Both the position numbers and the translations under genes were made by a program. The notes under the pieces are model-generated. The model searched no databases. It had not been told where the DNA came from and was given only the letters and a program-made list of their open reading frames with translations. DNA of 64,000 nt from Augochlora pura (Eukaryota > Arthropoda > Insecta > Hymenoptera > Halictidae), in contig NC_135779.1 in NCBI RefSeq assembly GCF_028453695.1, positions 4,898,001 to 4,962,000 on the forward strand, written 5' to 3'. Of the stretch, positions 34,691-46,922 are shown in pieces; the first letter of the stretch is position 1, and each line of letters starts with the position of its first letter.

Positions 34691-35452
34691 TAAATTTACT
34701 CCGCTCTCAAAATAAACGTTCCATACAGGAAACATAAAATTCCGAACTGAAAGAGAGCATCGGCCTCTCGAAGAGCCGCGACGTCGAGGCTAGTCGTCGT
34801 CGGGAGACACGCGAAGACAACGAGGTCTCGCATCGCGCTGCGAATAAAGTAGCAACGCGCGCGGTAGGAGATCACCAATTAAAATCGCGTGTACAGTATG
34901 TTCGGCGGAAACGGAATAGTAAATTTTCTCTGGGAGCCGATATACGGCGTCGTAGGTCGGTAACGCCTTTCTGGAAGGCATTCCTCTCATGTTATTCAAA
35001 TTCCCGGGATAAATCAAAGTCGGCGGGGCGACGCGCCGCGTCCTGAAAAATCGGCTAACACACGGGAGGGGTGTAACGCCTCTCCCGGCATACAGAGCCA
35101 CGGCGCGCGACGCGCATAATCCAAATCGTTGGATCATGAAACGCGTAATGGGCCCCGGCCGCTCCCCATTGTGCGTCGCAGTATTGACGCGCGCGATACA
35201 CCCGTTCCAATTTTTCCCAGACCTCGGGAATCTATTCGACGCTCTTCCGCGGGAATCTATTCAACCTCCTCGCGGGATGCAACAGCTGCCTCTATACGCC
35301 TGCACGTGCGCCACCGCATACATACGTACGTGCACACATGTACGCGAAACGCATACATAGCGCGCGGCCGTTCGCGAATTAAAGAGCAAGCAATTTCGAG
35401 AATGCAGTCCACGGGCTTCCTTTTTTCCGACGTTGCAAGGGTTCCGGGAGGG
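34691..35452. other. GC-rich block, no recognised gene
   Basis: Frames on both strands (34790-35137 minus; 35129-35503 plus). A CATACATACGTACGTGCACACATGTACG word near 35318 is an alternating purine-pyrimidine stretch. No domains. Confidence 0.35.
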
Positions 35453-35476
35453 GAGTGGTGGTGGTGGTGGTGGTCG
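35453..35476. repeat. (GGT)n microsatellite
   Basis: About seven GGT units. Confidence 0.9.
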
Positions 35477-35820
35477 GGCGACTGCAACACGGGGAGAATT
35501 TGATTGCGAGCGAAATATCCGACACACCGGGGGCTGAGATTCTCAGACTTTCAGACCTTCGGGGATTGAACATTCTCAGGATGGCGAGAAAAAATTTCTG
35601 CGAAACTTTGCCCGGGACGTGCAACGCTCGCAGCAACTAAAACGAGCTGGTATGTACGGTATGTTGTGCGTTTTCATTGGGTGTAGCTTTGGTTTTCGTT
35701 GATAATGGTTACGGCGATGGTTGGTGAGGGATGACCGGTTACTGTGCCTTTGGCGCGGTTTTCATTTCGTATTTATCGAAGACGTGTTAAATATCGTTTA
35801 TTTTTCTGTTCAATTTTGGA
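35477..35820. other. Non-genic stretch
   Basis: Nothing recognised. Confidence 0.3.
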
Positions 35821-35965
35821 TATTTGTATTTCTCTGTTTTATTTTTTGACATTTGTATCTTTCTGTTTTATTTTTTGACATTTGTATTTTTCAGTTTTAC
35901 TTTTAGGTATTTGTGTTTTTCTTTTTTATTTTTTGATGTTTGTATTCTTCTATTTTTTTTTTCAA
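35821..35965. repeat. 29-bp minisatellite, about five units
   Basis: ATTTGTATTTCTCTGTTTTA with TTTTTTGAC. The anchor steps from 35822 to 35851, 35880, 35909 and about 35938. The phenylalanine-rich frame at 35824-36111 is a by-product. Confidence 0.85.
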
Positions 35966-36269
35966 TAAAAATTGCATTCTTTCGCTTTATTTTATTTTGT
36001 TTACTTTTTCATAAAAAACGTAGTATTACAGTAACTGACACCATTCATTTCTCTAGTTATTCATATAGTAATAGTTTTTGTTGTATTGCAATAGTTAAGC
36101 ATCACTGCTAATTACTTGTTTACCTACAGCGATAATATAGTTGCTACAAAACTTATAAAAAAGCAAACTGTTTTAATATGAAACACAGCGCGTCAAGGTA
36201 TTGTCTTATTACAAGTCATTATTACATCGTGTAAAACTGGAAACATATAGTAAACTCTGTGCTTTAATT
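35966..36269. other. AT-rich DNA
   Basis: No feature recognised. Confidence 0.3.
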
Positions 36270-36735
36270 GAATTTAAAACAAATCGATTGTTACTAAAAT
36301 TTGCAAGATACAAAATAGTTCAATGGATGTTTTCGATAGCCAATTTCAATTTTTCAGCTTCGTTTTTATTCAACTAAATGGCTTCGATATCGTACGAATT
36401 TTCGAAATTCATACAGTCAACGCTGATATTTAATTAAATTTAAAAAAAAACCGACTGTTACCAAAATTGTTAGAATACAACATATTTGAACGGATATTTC
36501 CTGTCGCCAGTTTTAATTTTTCAGCATCGTTTTTATTAACTAAATGGCTTCGACATTGTGCGAATTTTTAACATTCATATACTCAACTCTAATCCTTAAT
36601 TAAATTTAAAACAAATCACCAATTACTAAAGATTGTTAAAATAAAAAATTTCAGTTCCCAGTTTCAACATCTCGACTTCGTTTTTATTAAGTAAACAGCT
36701 TCAAGATTACGCGAATTTTTAGAATTCGACACCAG
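36270..36735. repeat. Degenerate tandem array, three units of 151-167 bp
   Basis: TCGTTTTTATT occurs at 36360, 36527 and 36678. Each is preceded by CAATTTTTCAGC-like sequence and followed by AACTAAATGGCTTCGA and CGAATTTTTA. TTAAATTTAAAACAAATC marks the start of each unit. Confidence 0.85.
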
Positions 36736-37279
36736 TCGCAGTTTTCCCAAGAAAATTTCGAAATAACTTATAATAAATAAACATATGACGCGTTCCGTCT
36801 GATCACGAGGGCCTTGAAACTTTTACGATCACTCCCGGCATTCTAACAAGAGGCACTCTCTCTCTCTCTCTCTCTCTCCCGACTGTTTTAGTTTTGGAAT
36901 AGGTGGCCGTTGAAACTCTCGAGACTTTTATTGTCAATGAAACATCGATGCTGCGAAGCGTTCTTCGGTCTATTGGAATTTCTGAGTGTTATGAGACTGT
37001 GAGCTGGCTGAGAACTCGGGGCCGCCTCTCGCAGACTCCTGAAACTTTGATGCACTCCCGTATATACCCTATGGAGTATGTGTGTGTAGGGTATCGAAGG
37101 GAAACAGATTGAAATAAGAACTCCGGCGATGCTAAAACCCAGAAAATACAGTCGATGGAGATTCGCGTTGCAAAGCAGTAATCGCAATCTCAGAAATTAA
37201 TCCTTCGAACGATAATAACTTCGCGCGGAGATTAAAAACATCTTCGTCGACACAGCATTGTTACAGATAGTTGACAAAA
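36736..37279. other. Mixed DNA with a TC tract
   Basis: (TC)n at 36855-36880. Beyond it there are 69- and 99-codon frames on opposite strands with no recognised motif. Confidence 0.4.
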
Positions 37280-37415
37280 TTAACCCTTTGCAGTCGAAGC
37301 CATTTTAACTGTAAATTTGATTATAATTATTCTCGTTAATTTTAAGCGACGAAGTGCGTTCTATTTATATCAAAGTAATTGATTCAGTGCAACGGTTTAA
37401 TTTTTAACAATTTTT
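37280..37415. mobile_element. Family A TTAA element, truncated
   Basis: TTAACCCTTTGCAGTCGAAG, GCCATTTTAACTGTAAATTTG and further family-like sequence (GACGAAGTGCGTTCTATTTA). The far end is missing, and the family B relic begins about 50 bp on. Confidence 0.6.
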
Positions 37416-37465
37416 CTCGGATAGATAAATCTCGGCGCTTCTTTTTACAAATTAATACGGACAGT

Positions 37466-37693
37466 TTAACCCTTCCACTACTTCTTCCACGCTGTATTGA
37501 ATAGCACTTATTTGTCCTTAATATTGTTAATAATAGACCCGGACAATTTTATCGCCTTTATGTACGTCTATTTCTAGACTTTGACAACAGAAGAAATAAA
37601 TTTGATTTCGATTAAAAAATAAATTAATAATATTCATCTTTAATAAATCTTGCATGAATTTTGCATCGCGAGTCGACTCACTATAATCGCGCG
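37466..37693. mobile_element. TTAA miniature element, family B copy 4, decayed
   Basis: The left end TTAACCCTTCCACTACTTCT with the GCTGTATTGAATAG subterminal region and, on the right, the palindrome CGCGAGTCGACTCACT match the plan of copies 1-3. The right GGGGTTAA end is lost. Confidence 0.6.
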
Positions 37694-38204
37694 TATAAAT
37701 CCGCGTTCTGATAATAAATCAGACATACCCCCGCTTGAAAAAGAATATAATAATACGGACAATATAATAATAATAATAATAATAATAGGAAGAAGTAGGA
37801 CGAGTTCGCGAGCGGGACGTTGAAACGTTCTTCTCGTCGAGTCGACGCCGGCACGAGAAAAGGTCTAATATCGAAGTCACCCCGGACGTATCCTCCGTTT
37901 TCTATGCGAAACGAATTAATATCCGAATGGCTGCCGGTGTCTCCTCCTCCTCCCTCCTCCTCCTCCTCCTCCCCCACCCCCGGGTTCCATATATTTTATG
38001 CGGGGCTTTTATTTTATTAAACGCGTTTCATGGGTTTCCTCGAGGAGGACACCGTTCCGCAGCTAGTTTCTACTCGACGTATCCGTTTCCGGGAGTCGTC
38101 CGCCGCGTCGTTTATTGACGAGGGCCAGGAAAGGGTCCCCACGACCGATCCTCACCGGCGAATATCGGAATTACGAGTGCCATTAGGGGTCGTCGGAGGG
38201 ATCG
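37694..38204. other. Non-genic DNA with two trinucleotide repeats
   Basis: (AAT)n at about 37759-37786 and (TCC)n at 37945-37974. The remainder is GC-rich with compositional frames. Confidence 0.55.
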
Positions 38205-38225
38205 CCCCCCCCCCCCCCCCCCCCC
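38205..38225 (+). repeat. Poly-C run of about 21
   Basis: Uninterrupted C tract, a likely site of length error or polymorphism. Confidence 0.9.
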
Positions 38226-39190
38226 ACCCCGAAGAAAATGTTCGCGTCGAGGCCCGTTTACGAGCGACGGCCGCCGCCGTCGTCGTCGTCGTTCTCCCTC
38301 CCCCATCTCTTGCCGTCCTGCTGACGGAAGAGAATCGATCTTAAGTACTTTCCACACCGGCGAACTTTTACCGAGACCTCGGCGACCGGCCTGCTGAAAA
38401 GGCAACTACGAACTGTGATGGGAAGAAGGTAGGGGAATATCCTATGCCATACCATACGCTATTGTTATATATAGTGTTATATATTGTTATATGAAGTGTT
38501 ATATATTGTTGTTATAGTTTAGGCGATAATTGTATTTTAATTGATGATTAAATGGTTGCATGCGACGATGGTCTTTTGAGTGTTTAAGATGTGATATGAA
38601 ATGTTTTGTCGTGGTATAAAATATGAAATAATATCGTTTTATTTTGTAAATTAATGTGAGATAGAATAGTGTTTAAGTTTGCGTTGTATATAATGTTATA
38701 GTATCATAGACGTGTGGTGGATTTATTTTATTTTTAAATCTGGCGATTGAGTGGAATTGTCGAAAGGAAATTTCATTACTTTGTCATGTGACTAGTGAAA
38801 AGAATTATTGCTTACTACGATTATTATTATTATTTCTATTACTATTGTTATTGTCATTATAATTATTGTTAATGTATTACGAGGAATTTATTGATCGGTA
38901 TCTTAGTCTTGTGGTAGCAATTACGATGAAATAGATGAGATGCAGAAAAGTAGGAAGAAAATAAAAATACGGTTTCGAACAAAACGCTGAAATGAAAAAG
39001 TCCATGAAAGAATGTAAATTCCACGGACAGGGAAATTCAATTTAAAGTTGAATAGAGAAGTGCGTGGAAAAATGAGAAATGAAATGAAGAGTGTAAAAAA
39101 ATTAAATGAAAAATGCGAAATTCAGTGAAACATGTAAAATTCGGTGAGAAACGTATTATAAAATTGAATGGAAAATTGAATGGAAGACGT
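38226..39190. other. GC-rich then AT-rich non-genic DNA
   Basis: A (CGT/CGC)n tract lies near 38270-38292. TTATATATTGTTATATGAAG-type repeats occur at 38460-38512, and (ATT)n at 38820-38845. No gene. Confidence 0.4.
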
Positions 39191-39505
39191 AAAAATTGAA
39201 TGGTAGACGTACAAATTAAATGTAAAACTGTACAATTAAATCGACAAATGTAAAATTGAATTTAAAATTGTACAATTAAATAGACAAATGTAAAATTGAA
39301 TTTAAAAGTGTACAATTATATAGACAAATGTAAAATTGAATTTAAAATTGTACAATTAAATAGGCAAATGTAAAATTGAATTTAAAATTGTACAATTAAA
39401 TAGACAAATGTAAAATTGAATTTAAAAATGTATAATTGAATAGAAAAATGTAAAACTGAATTTAAACGTGTACAATTGGATAGAAAAATGCAAAAGTGAC
39501 TAAAT
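39191..39505. repeat. 40-bp minisatellite, eight units
   Basis: CAAATGTAAAATTGAATTTA followed by AAATTGTACAATTAAATAGA. The ATG anchor falls at an exact 40-bp step from 39205 to 39485. Diverged forerunners extend left to about 39060. Confidence 0.95.
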
Positions 39506-40845
39506 CAATGTAAAATCGAATGGAAGAATGGAGAATTTAATAAACAGTAAAAAATTTCGTGAAGACATAAAATCAATCGAAGTAAGTGTAACGCGCGATC
39601 ATTTGCAACACAGTTCACAGAGTAAAAGTTATAGGAAAGCGACCGGCAGGGTGCTGGCATGTCCTTAAATTTCATATGCGTCGAACTCGGTCGCAGACGC
39701 GCGATGGCGGATTTCGGAAGAGGTATTTCATTTTTGTAATACCTGCAAGATGGAAATGTGTTACAGAAATAAAATCTTCCCGGAGAAATATGGAGATGGC
39801 GCGGGATAGAAGCGTGTAGAATAAAACGGATAACAGTACGGCATCGGCGCCATGCGATCGCTTCGATCGAAGATTCACGAGCGCCCGCCGGAATTTGATA
39901 TGTAATAACTCCGCAGGAAATTTGTTACAGGTGTTAACAAAAAAAAAAAAGGAAGAAAGAAAGAAGGAAAAATACGCGAATGCGTGGAACGCGCGATTTC
40001 CAGCGAGACGCGTCAGAATTCCGGCGCGCATAAAAAACGTGTCGCGATCGAAAATTTCTATTGTTCACGGATGTTCAACCGTGAAATCACAGACGAGCCT
40101 CGGTTCGCGCGGTTCACCGTTCTTCTTTTTTTTCACGCTTTGTTCCCGCGACCGTTCCTTTTATGGAACGTTCGATTCGCGCGTCCTAACGACTACAATT
40201 ACATTTCCTGTCGTAAAACACGAGAACGTCGCGTTCTTTTTGTAATTGTTATTCTATATCGCAAATTGTTCCAAACTTCGATTCATCGATATTTGTGAGA
40301 AACGAGATTTTCGTGAATTTTCCTTTGCTCTCGCGAATAGTTTTCCGAACAAACGAATTTCCGAAGCTTTTATTTCTTTTGAAATGTTATTATTCAATTT
40401 AATGTACCATTATTTTTTAAAGCTTCGAAGACTCGTGTCGAAGAATTAATAATAATAATATCTACGATAATATAAATTAATATCTGCAGAATTTTTTCAG
40501 TGCCATAAGTCAATTTTTAAGAAGCAAAATTAATTCTATTTCACGAGATAACATTAATCGTCTCAGAAATATAAAATATCGAGAACTCGAAATTCGCCAG
40601 GTATAAAAATGAAAAATAATTATTATTACCGTCGATTACAAGCTGCTTTCGTTAACAGAAACAATGATCGACCGAGGCATCAAAATAGCCATAACCATCG
40701 GAACTTCCGAAGGAGACCGAAAAATATTGACGAACCGATCGCGAACCCCTTAACATCGCCCGATAAACATTGATTCCGAGGGTTATTCGATCGCGATTAT
40801 TATTCACGTACACGCGTTGGCTCGCGTCGATCGCGAGGCGTTAAA
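39506..40845. other. Mixed DNA, no recognised gene
   Basis: A-rich AAGAAAGAAAGAAGG near 39940-39968 and a T run near 40128. Frames at 39672-40031 (minus) and 39895-40245 (plus) overlap and have no motif. AT-rich from 40240. Confidence 0.35.
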
Positions 40846-41220
40846 ACAACGATGAAATTTCCGCGCCGGAATAAAAATCATCATCCGCCGGCGGCCGCGG
40901 CGTTATCCCTTACAAAATCTGGCGCGGCGCGCGCGTATAAACCCGGGGGGGGCCCCGCCGATTCGATGTCTCGCCGAAACATTTTTCAGTTGCCGTCTAT
41001 TATTCGCCAGTTTCCACCGCCATTAACGCGGCCCCCGCTCGCTGCCGTCATTACTTTTTTTTAACGAGCATGAAACGAAACAATATTGCCGGGGCCAGTG
41101 AATATTCAGCAATATCGGGCCGTTCCGCGTTTCGATTAAATTCGTTCGAACGGAAAAAAAAAAAATCGGGGGCGGAGGTGCCCCGGGAAAAAGAGGCGCG
41201 GAAATAAAAACGGCGGTGGA
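40846..41220. other. GC-rich block, no recognised gene
   Basis: Compositional frame at 40852-41064, a GGGGGGGCCCCGCC tract near 40945 and an A run near 41155. Confidence 0.35.
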
Positions 41221-41580
41221 AAAGAGGGGGACAGAGACAGAGACAGAGAGAAAGTCAGAGAGATACGGAGAGAGAGGGAGGGAGAGACAGAGACAGAAGG
41301 AGACAAATAGAGAGAGAGAGAGAGACAAATAGAGAAAAAAAGGAAGAAAAATAGACGGAAAAATGGAGAGAGACAGAAAGAGAGAGGGAGAGAGAGTGAC
41401 AGATAAATAAAGAGAGAGACAAACAGAGAAAAAAAGGAAGAAAAATGAACAGAAAAATGGAGAGAGACAGAAAGAGACAGAAGGAGAGAGAGAGTGACAG
41501 AGACAGAGAAAGATAGATACAGAGACAAAGAGAGAAAAAAAAGAGAAACATAGAGAGAGAGAGAGAGAGAGAGAGAGGTC
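41221..41580. repeat. Long compound GA-rich array
   Basis: About 360 bases of strand-asymmetric purine repeats: GAGAGACAGA, AGAGACAAATAGAGAAAAAA and pure GA. A larger block containing AAAAAAGGAAGAAAAAT is present at about 41333 and 41431, giving a 98-bp higher-order step. The three long Ser/Leu/Phe minus-strand frames are repeat-derived. Confidence 0.9.
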
Positions 41581-43365
41581 GCGGCGCACAGGGAAAATGA
41601 TACAGAGACCAAACACGAGGGTTTCTCTAAAGAGGGGCCTGCGGAACGCGAGCGTTACATTTGGCGCGCGCGCGCGCGCGAGCCGCGCGGATTATTAATT
41701 TATCGGACCGCGGTTTAATATCGTAGCGCGGGCGAATGTTATCGCGCGTCATAAACACTTATCAAATCCGATATTTGTCGGATGCAGTCGGCGAAAATCG
41801 ACCGACTGCGTCCGAACGTTTCTGGGGGGGTTAACCGGCCTCTCTGTAAACGCGATAATAAATCAGCCCGTAGCCGCGATAATTACGTGCGACCCCCTTT
41901 CACCATCGGCCGCGAATTTTTGCCGAAGAATTTATTCTCCGACTAAGAAAAAAACATTTATACCAACAACGCGAGCTGATAATTTTACTGGATTCGAAAC
42001 TCGATTTCATATCATTGATACCGTTAACATAACTTCCTATCCTATATCGCAATCGCATTTACTCCACCGTCTTTTTTATTAATATCGCGCTGCGTTCTCC
42101 TAGAAAAATTATAGCACCCGCCGACGTTGAATAAATAAACGAAAAACCCGTGACAAACATGACAGAGTTCGCGCATAACAAACGCGATTCGCCTTGTTAT
42201 TTACGACATCGCCTTCGTTACGAGCTCTATACGTTTTGTGTTCCGCGCGCGCGTTAACAATGGAGGATACGTAACATCGCAAAATTTTCCTGTCAAAATG
42301 CTCGAGGAATTAGTTGCGCGAGAATATAAAAAAACACAACGCGAGCGAGAACGAATCTTGAAACTTCGGCCGGAAGTGCCGGCGAACTTTGAAAGCGTTG
42401 CGCGCGGCCCCGGATAGCGATGTAATGGCGCGTGTAAATTTTTCTGTTTTCACACGGGGCGGGCGGGTGGAGGAGGGGGCGTAAGAGGGGCAGCGATGCT
42501 TTTTAACGCGCGTCATTTCTTGTCTTGTCCGCTAAACGCCTCTAATGCTACCTTCCACTTCGCTTTCAATTTTTAACGTCGCCGTCCTGTTGCGCCGCCT
42601 CGTCCCGCTTCCCCCACCCACTACCCTTTTACGCGAAGTATCGCCGGTTTTTCTTCGAGCACTGTTAGGATAACATGGCTCGCGCGATAATGAAACTGCC
42701 GCCGCGCTCTCTAATGAAGCCCGGTGTACGCAACGTTCGCCGCGCAGGCGGAATGGTAATTTTCTGATCGAAACCTCGCCGCGGCGTTCTCATTACTCCG
42801 ACGGATAATTTAGTAAGTTCATTACAGCGGATATTGTTCTGTAAATGTTACGACGCGGACGCAAATGTTGTAAGTGACTTTCTGAAATTTTTTTCGTGGA
42901 TTTTCCAGATTCGGGGAAATGATCGGTGATCGATAAAAAATGATAAAAATGAAAAATAGAAAAGGACATCTAACTTTCAATAGTAATTCTACAATTTTAT
43001 ATAATTATGCTAATATTTTTATACCAAAACAATGCTATTAAAAATACATTATCCTCCCTTGAACCGTCCTCGCCTATGAAACACCCCAAATTAATCACCT
43101 TCCAGCGCCGAAACAATCCAAGCTTCGTACCGAGGATACCATGCTCCCGCGTCACCTAAAATCTCGGATGCGGCGAAAAGTCCGCGCTAAAGAATCAAAC
43201 GAACACAAAGCAAAAAGCTTCTCGGCGGAACAAAACGGGGCCCGCGAGATCGACGATCTAGCGCCGAAATAATGCAGAGTACACAGGACCGCGTATCTCC
43301 GTGGTTCCGCGGCCGAAAAAAGAGGATTAATCGTCTCTGATACGATTATCCGCGGCGTGAGGCGA
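41581..43365. other. Mixed GC- and AT-rich DNA, no recognised gene
   Basis: (CG)n at about 41667-41682, an AT-rich centre, and unique sequence to 43365. The minus-strand frame 43152-43580 crosses the next GA tract and is unsupported. Confidence 0.35.
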
Positions 43366-43412
43366 CAGAGAGAGAGAGAGAGAGGGAGAGAGAGAGAGAG
43401 AGGGAGGGAGGC
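43366..43412. repeat. (GA)n microsatellite
   Basis: GA repeats with GGGA interruptions. Confidence 0.9.
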
Positions 43413-43800
43413 CACGCGGGAAACGCCGCCGACAAGAACCGTGAGAAAATTGTTTACCGTAACGCGGGGGCCGAGTTTTTTTATCGAGTGACGACGATAA
43501 AAATCGTCGTGACGCCGTGCCGGGCGAGCAGAACCGGTGACAAAGTGCGGGGGAGTCGCGGCGAACTGGATCGAGCACATTGCGCGGCGTACCCTCTACC
43601 CTCTACACGGTGGCGCGGAACTCTTCTCACAGGTTAAAGGATGATTTATAAATGATTTAAAGCTGTTTTTTCCTTGGCGAAAAAGCTCTGTGAAATTTTA
43701 TTTCTGAGTTGTTAGTGTAGCGAGAATTAAGAGTGACAGACGTTGCCTTTAAAACTTTAAAAAATTAGAAAGACTGTTATTTTAATAGAGATTATGATAT
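43413..43800. other. Non-genic stretch
   Basis: GC-rich to 43620 then AT-rich; no features. Confidence 0.3.
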
Positions 43801-44225
43801 TTATAATAGAAGATGCAGAGCAGAGTTTAGCTGAAATTAAACTGATTTAATAATTCGTTATTAATACTGAATCATTTATTTTATTAAATTGTCAGAAATT
43901 GATATATTAGCAGAAGATTTAGAAACACTGAGTTCATCTAGCTCTGTAAAAGGGAACTTTTAGGTTAAAGAATTATAATTTTTAAAATATACCAAGTGTG
44001 CGAATGGAGTAGAGTTTATCTTAGATTAAATTGATTCAATAATGTGTTATTAATGCTGAATCATTTATTTTATTAAATTGTCAGAAATTGATACATTAGC
44101 AGACAATTTAGAAACACTGAGTTCATCTAGCTCTGTAAAAGGGAACTTTTAGGTTAAACAATTATAATTTTTAAAGTGCACCAAGTGTGCAAGTACAGTG
44201 AACTATAAGCTAGAAATCCTTGCCT
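43801..44225. repeat. Well-preserved tandem duplication, 189-bp unit
   Basis: TGAATCATTTATTTTATTAA and the next 130 bases, including AGAAACACTGAGTTCATCTA, occur at 43868 and again at 44057. The copies differ at few positions, so this is one of the younger duplications in the window. Confidence 0.95.
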
Positions 44226-45151
44226 TTATAACTGAAATAGTATCGCGTGCAAAGGGTTAATAACTCGTTAACTGAGACACGGAGAACATTCTCTTTCACA
44301 GAGAAGATTCTCTCTCGCGAAGAAGTCGCCTCAAATTACCTGAAAAATCGTCCTATTTCCCTCGAACGGGAGTTCTGGGACACTCTGTATACCCCTTCCG
44401 TGCGCGTCGTCGCAGCAAGTACCCGGTCGGCAGCCGGTCTCTCTTTCTTCCCGAGGCGAATTTGTCAGCCGTCGTAAATTCGAGGAGAGGCGCCGCGAGG
44501 CGACGCGTCGATTCCCCCGATTTACGGGCTCGCGTTCGCCCGCTATTTATTTGTTTATGGAGCCCGGAAGGCGACCCGCGGACCCGCGGCGCTGCTACAC
44601 CCTTGCACGCGAGACCTCTGACCTCTCTCTCCCAGTCGCCGCGGGACGATTCGGACGCGAGGAAGACTCTGGCTGTGGCCCATCGATCCTTGGCCCGATC
44701 CCTCTCTCTCTCCGCTTTATCTGCTCGAGCTGCTTCTATTAGGACACGTCAGATCGCATCGCCGTTTCCCGGTGCGCGAAACAAACACGATGGATTCTCG
44801 ATAATCAGAAAAACATTTCGCAGAGATCCGCGTCTAATCGAGGATTCCTGAACGGAGAGCCGGCTGCCTGCTTTGATTGATTGAATCTCTTCGTTCCGAT
44901 CGCTGCGCTTGCGAACGGAGAGCGCCGTTTTATGCTTTCTGCTGCAATCGAGCACGGAGGAATGACGAGACTCTTTGCCAGACTGCAGAGTTAATTTTTA
45001 TACCTGTCTTCCTTATCGGTCTTGTTTTATTCTAGCTTTTATGGTTGCATGCTGTTTAATGTGTTTCTAGATTCTGTATGCTTTTTAGGGTAGCTTGTGC
45101 GACGGTTAGGGTGATATTTAATGCGAAAAGAATGACTCCGACTGCAAAGGG
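44226..45151. other. GC-rich block bounded by family A element ends
   Basis: CGCGTGCAAAGGGTTAA finishes at 44260 and GACTGCAAAGGGTTAA at 45155. The sequence between is GC-rich with compositional frames (44462-44851). No gene recognised. Confidence 0.4.
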
Positions 45152-45702
45152 TTAAACATCAGCGACGAGTAAGGCGTCGACGCACCAAGTGGGGAAGGAA
45201 AGCGAGAAAAGCGTCAGTGGACGGAATTCGCGAAAAAATCCGGAATCCACGACTAAGAACGATAATCGGCGTCGAACACCGTCGATGCATCGCCGTCGGC
45301 GCGGCGCGCGTTCGGCAGCGTGGTGATTCGCGCGCGTCGTCGTCGTCGCGGACCGTACGTTTTCCACCGGGGTATCCGAAAACGTTTTGCGCCGACGAGA
45401 TACAGGAAATAAATGCGTTTCGGTACGTGTCGTATCGCGGAGCCGTTTTTCGCGAAATTCCAGCGCGCTCGCGCGCGAACGGTTATCGCGACGGGACGCG
45501 GCGCGCGGCTGCTGGATGTTCCAAATTGCTGGTCGTTTCTGGCCCGTTCCCTATCCCCCCCTTCCACGCCCAGACTTCCTCCGCTCCTGACGGAAGCGAG
45601 ATCGTCGCTTAAGTTTCCCCCACCCATTCGCGAGGAAAGCTTTTTCCATCTGGCGACGCGCGATTCTTCGTCCAACTCTATCTGGCAACGTTCTGAGACT
45701 TA
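45152..45702. other. GC-rich block, no recognised gene
   Basis: Overlapping frames on both strands (45217-45612 plus; 45253-45675 minus), Arg/Ala-rich and without motifs. Confidence 0.35.
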
Positions 45703-46100
45703 TTAACCCTTTACCAGCCGGTCATTGGATCATAAAAATTTAGTTAAACGTTAAATTTTCGTTTCTATTTTGGATTTTATTTATTTAATCGACGCTTACG
45801 ATTAAACTTTGTCAACGCTTTGTGATAACCGTGTCAGCTGCGTGCGAGTGACAGAATCGTTTCTGAATATTGATTTTTACACGCTGAACTACGTATTATA
45901 ATTTCGTAATTTTCGTACGAATTCGCAATTTTCATTCGATTTAATAAAACACCTTAATCGCACGACATTTTTACGGTTTTCAACGCGGCGATGGAAGCGT
46001 TAACATAATTAGATTTATTGTATTTACATAATTGTTCAAACTGCAACTGTTGTATGAATTAAAAAATTTCAATTTCATAGGTACAAAATGTACTAGGTTA
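45703..46100. other. AT-rich DNA with a TTAACCC start
   Basis: TTAACCCTTTACCAGCCGGT at 45703 could be the left end of a further TTAA element, but no partner was found. Otherwise featureless. Confidence 0.35.
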
Positions 46101-46341
46101 TTAACCCTTTGCACTCGAAGCCATTTCAACTAGAAATTTGAAGTGATTTCTCTGGCTTATAGTATTTCCATTTTATATAGCAAAGTGTATTTTACACATA
46201 CGTAAATTGATTTTTATCATTTGCATCAACATTACATAACAATTTTTAAAATACAAATTTTGTTAGTATAGAGATTATTTTGCAACGTGATAGAACAATT
46301 TTATGGTGCCTCACGGTCACCACTCGAGTGCAAACGGTTAA
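46101..46341. mobile_element. Family A TTAA miniature element, complete
   Basis: It starts TTAACCCTTTGCACTCGAAG and ends CACTCGAGTGCAAACGGTTAA. The terminal inverted repeats are 18 bp with one mismatch, including TTAA on both sides, and the whole is 241 bp. Subterminal parts are GCCATTTCAACTAGAAATTT on the left and GGTGCCTCACGGTCACC on the right. No coding capacity. This is the reference copy for the fragments at 5819, 10529, 14157, 17234, 17463, 37280, 44260 and 45155. Confidence 0.85.
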
Positions 46342-46807
46342 ATCTCCTCACACCTTGAAACATCATCCTCTCGTCCTAAATTTTGCCTTAAACCGTGCAG
46401 TACGGTATTAAACCAATACTCGTCCCTGTAAAATTACTAATCACCCCAAAGAAGCGTATCCGTACAGGTGGCGAAAAGCGCAGTCGTTTATTCCCCGTTA
46501 TTTAGCCCCGGCGCAGCCTCCGACGACCGAGACCGTGGTCCGACGCACCGTCAAACAGGACAATTAACGCATATACGCGTAAGGCGTGAATATGAGTGCG
46601 GGCCGTTCCTCGGGCTGGTCGCCAAACGACCATAGATTTCGGGCCAGCCGTCCGTGCTAATGACCACCGCACGGTCGGTGCCTGTCGCCCCCGTTTCACC
46701 GACCAATGAACAGATTCGGTGGGGTTGTTTCATCCCCCCCCTTGCGCCCCGGAGTCACCCCCATGAACGGCGTCTTTACGCTTCGGAACTCCTAGCTCCG
46801 GGGCTTC
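46342..46807. other. Non-repetitive GC-rich stretch
   Basis: Unique sequence with no gene recognised. Confidence 0.3.
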
Positions 46808-46922
46808 CACTCTCTCTCTTCCTCCCTCACGCTTTCTCTATCTCTAACTCTCTCTTCCTCTCTTTCTCTATCTCTACCATGCTATCTCTCTCTCTTTCTC
46901 TCTCTATCTCTATCTCTCGGCT
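46808..46922. repeat. Compound CT-rich microsatellite
   Basis: CTCTCT interspersed with TATCT and TTCC. The frame 46654-47280 passes through it and a second CT tract. Confidence 0.9.

Noticed and set aside
41023..41616. Three long minus-strand frames rich in Ser, Leu and Phe
   Set aside because: They are translations of the GA/CT array in different registers, with no non-repeat domain.
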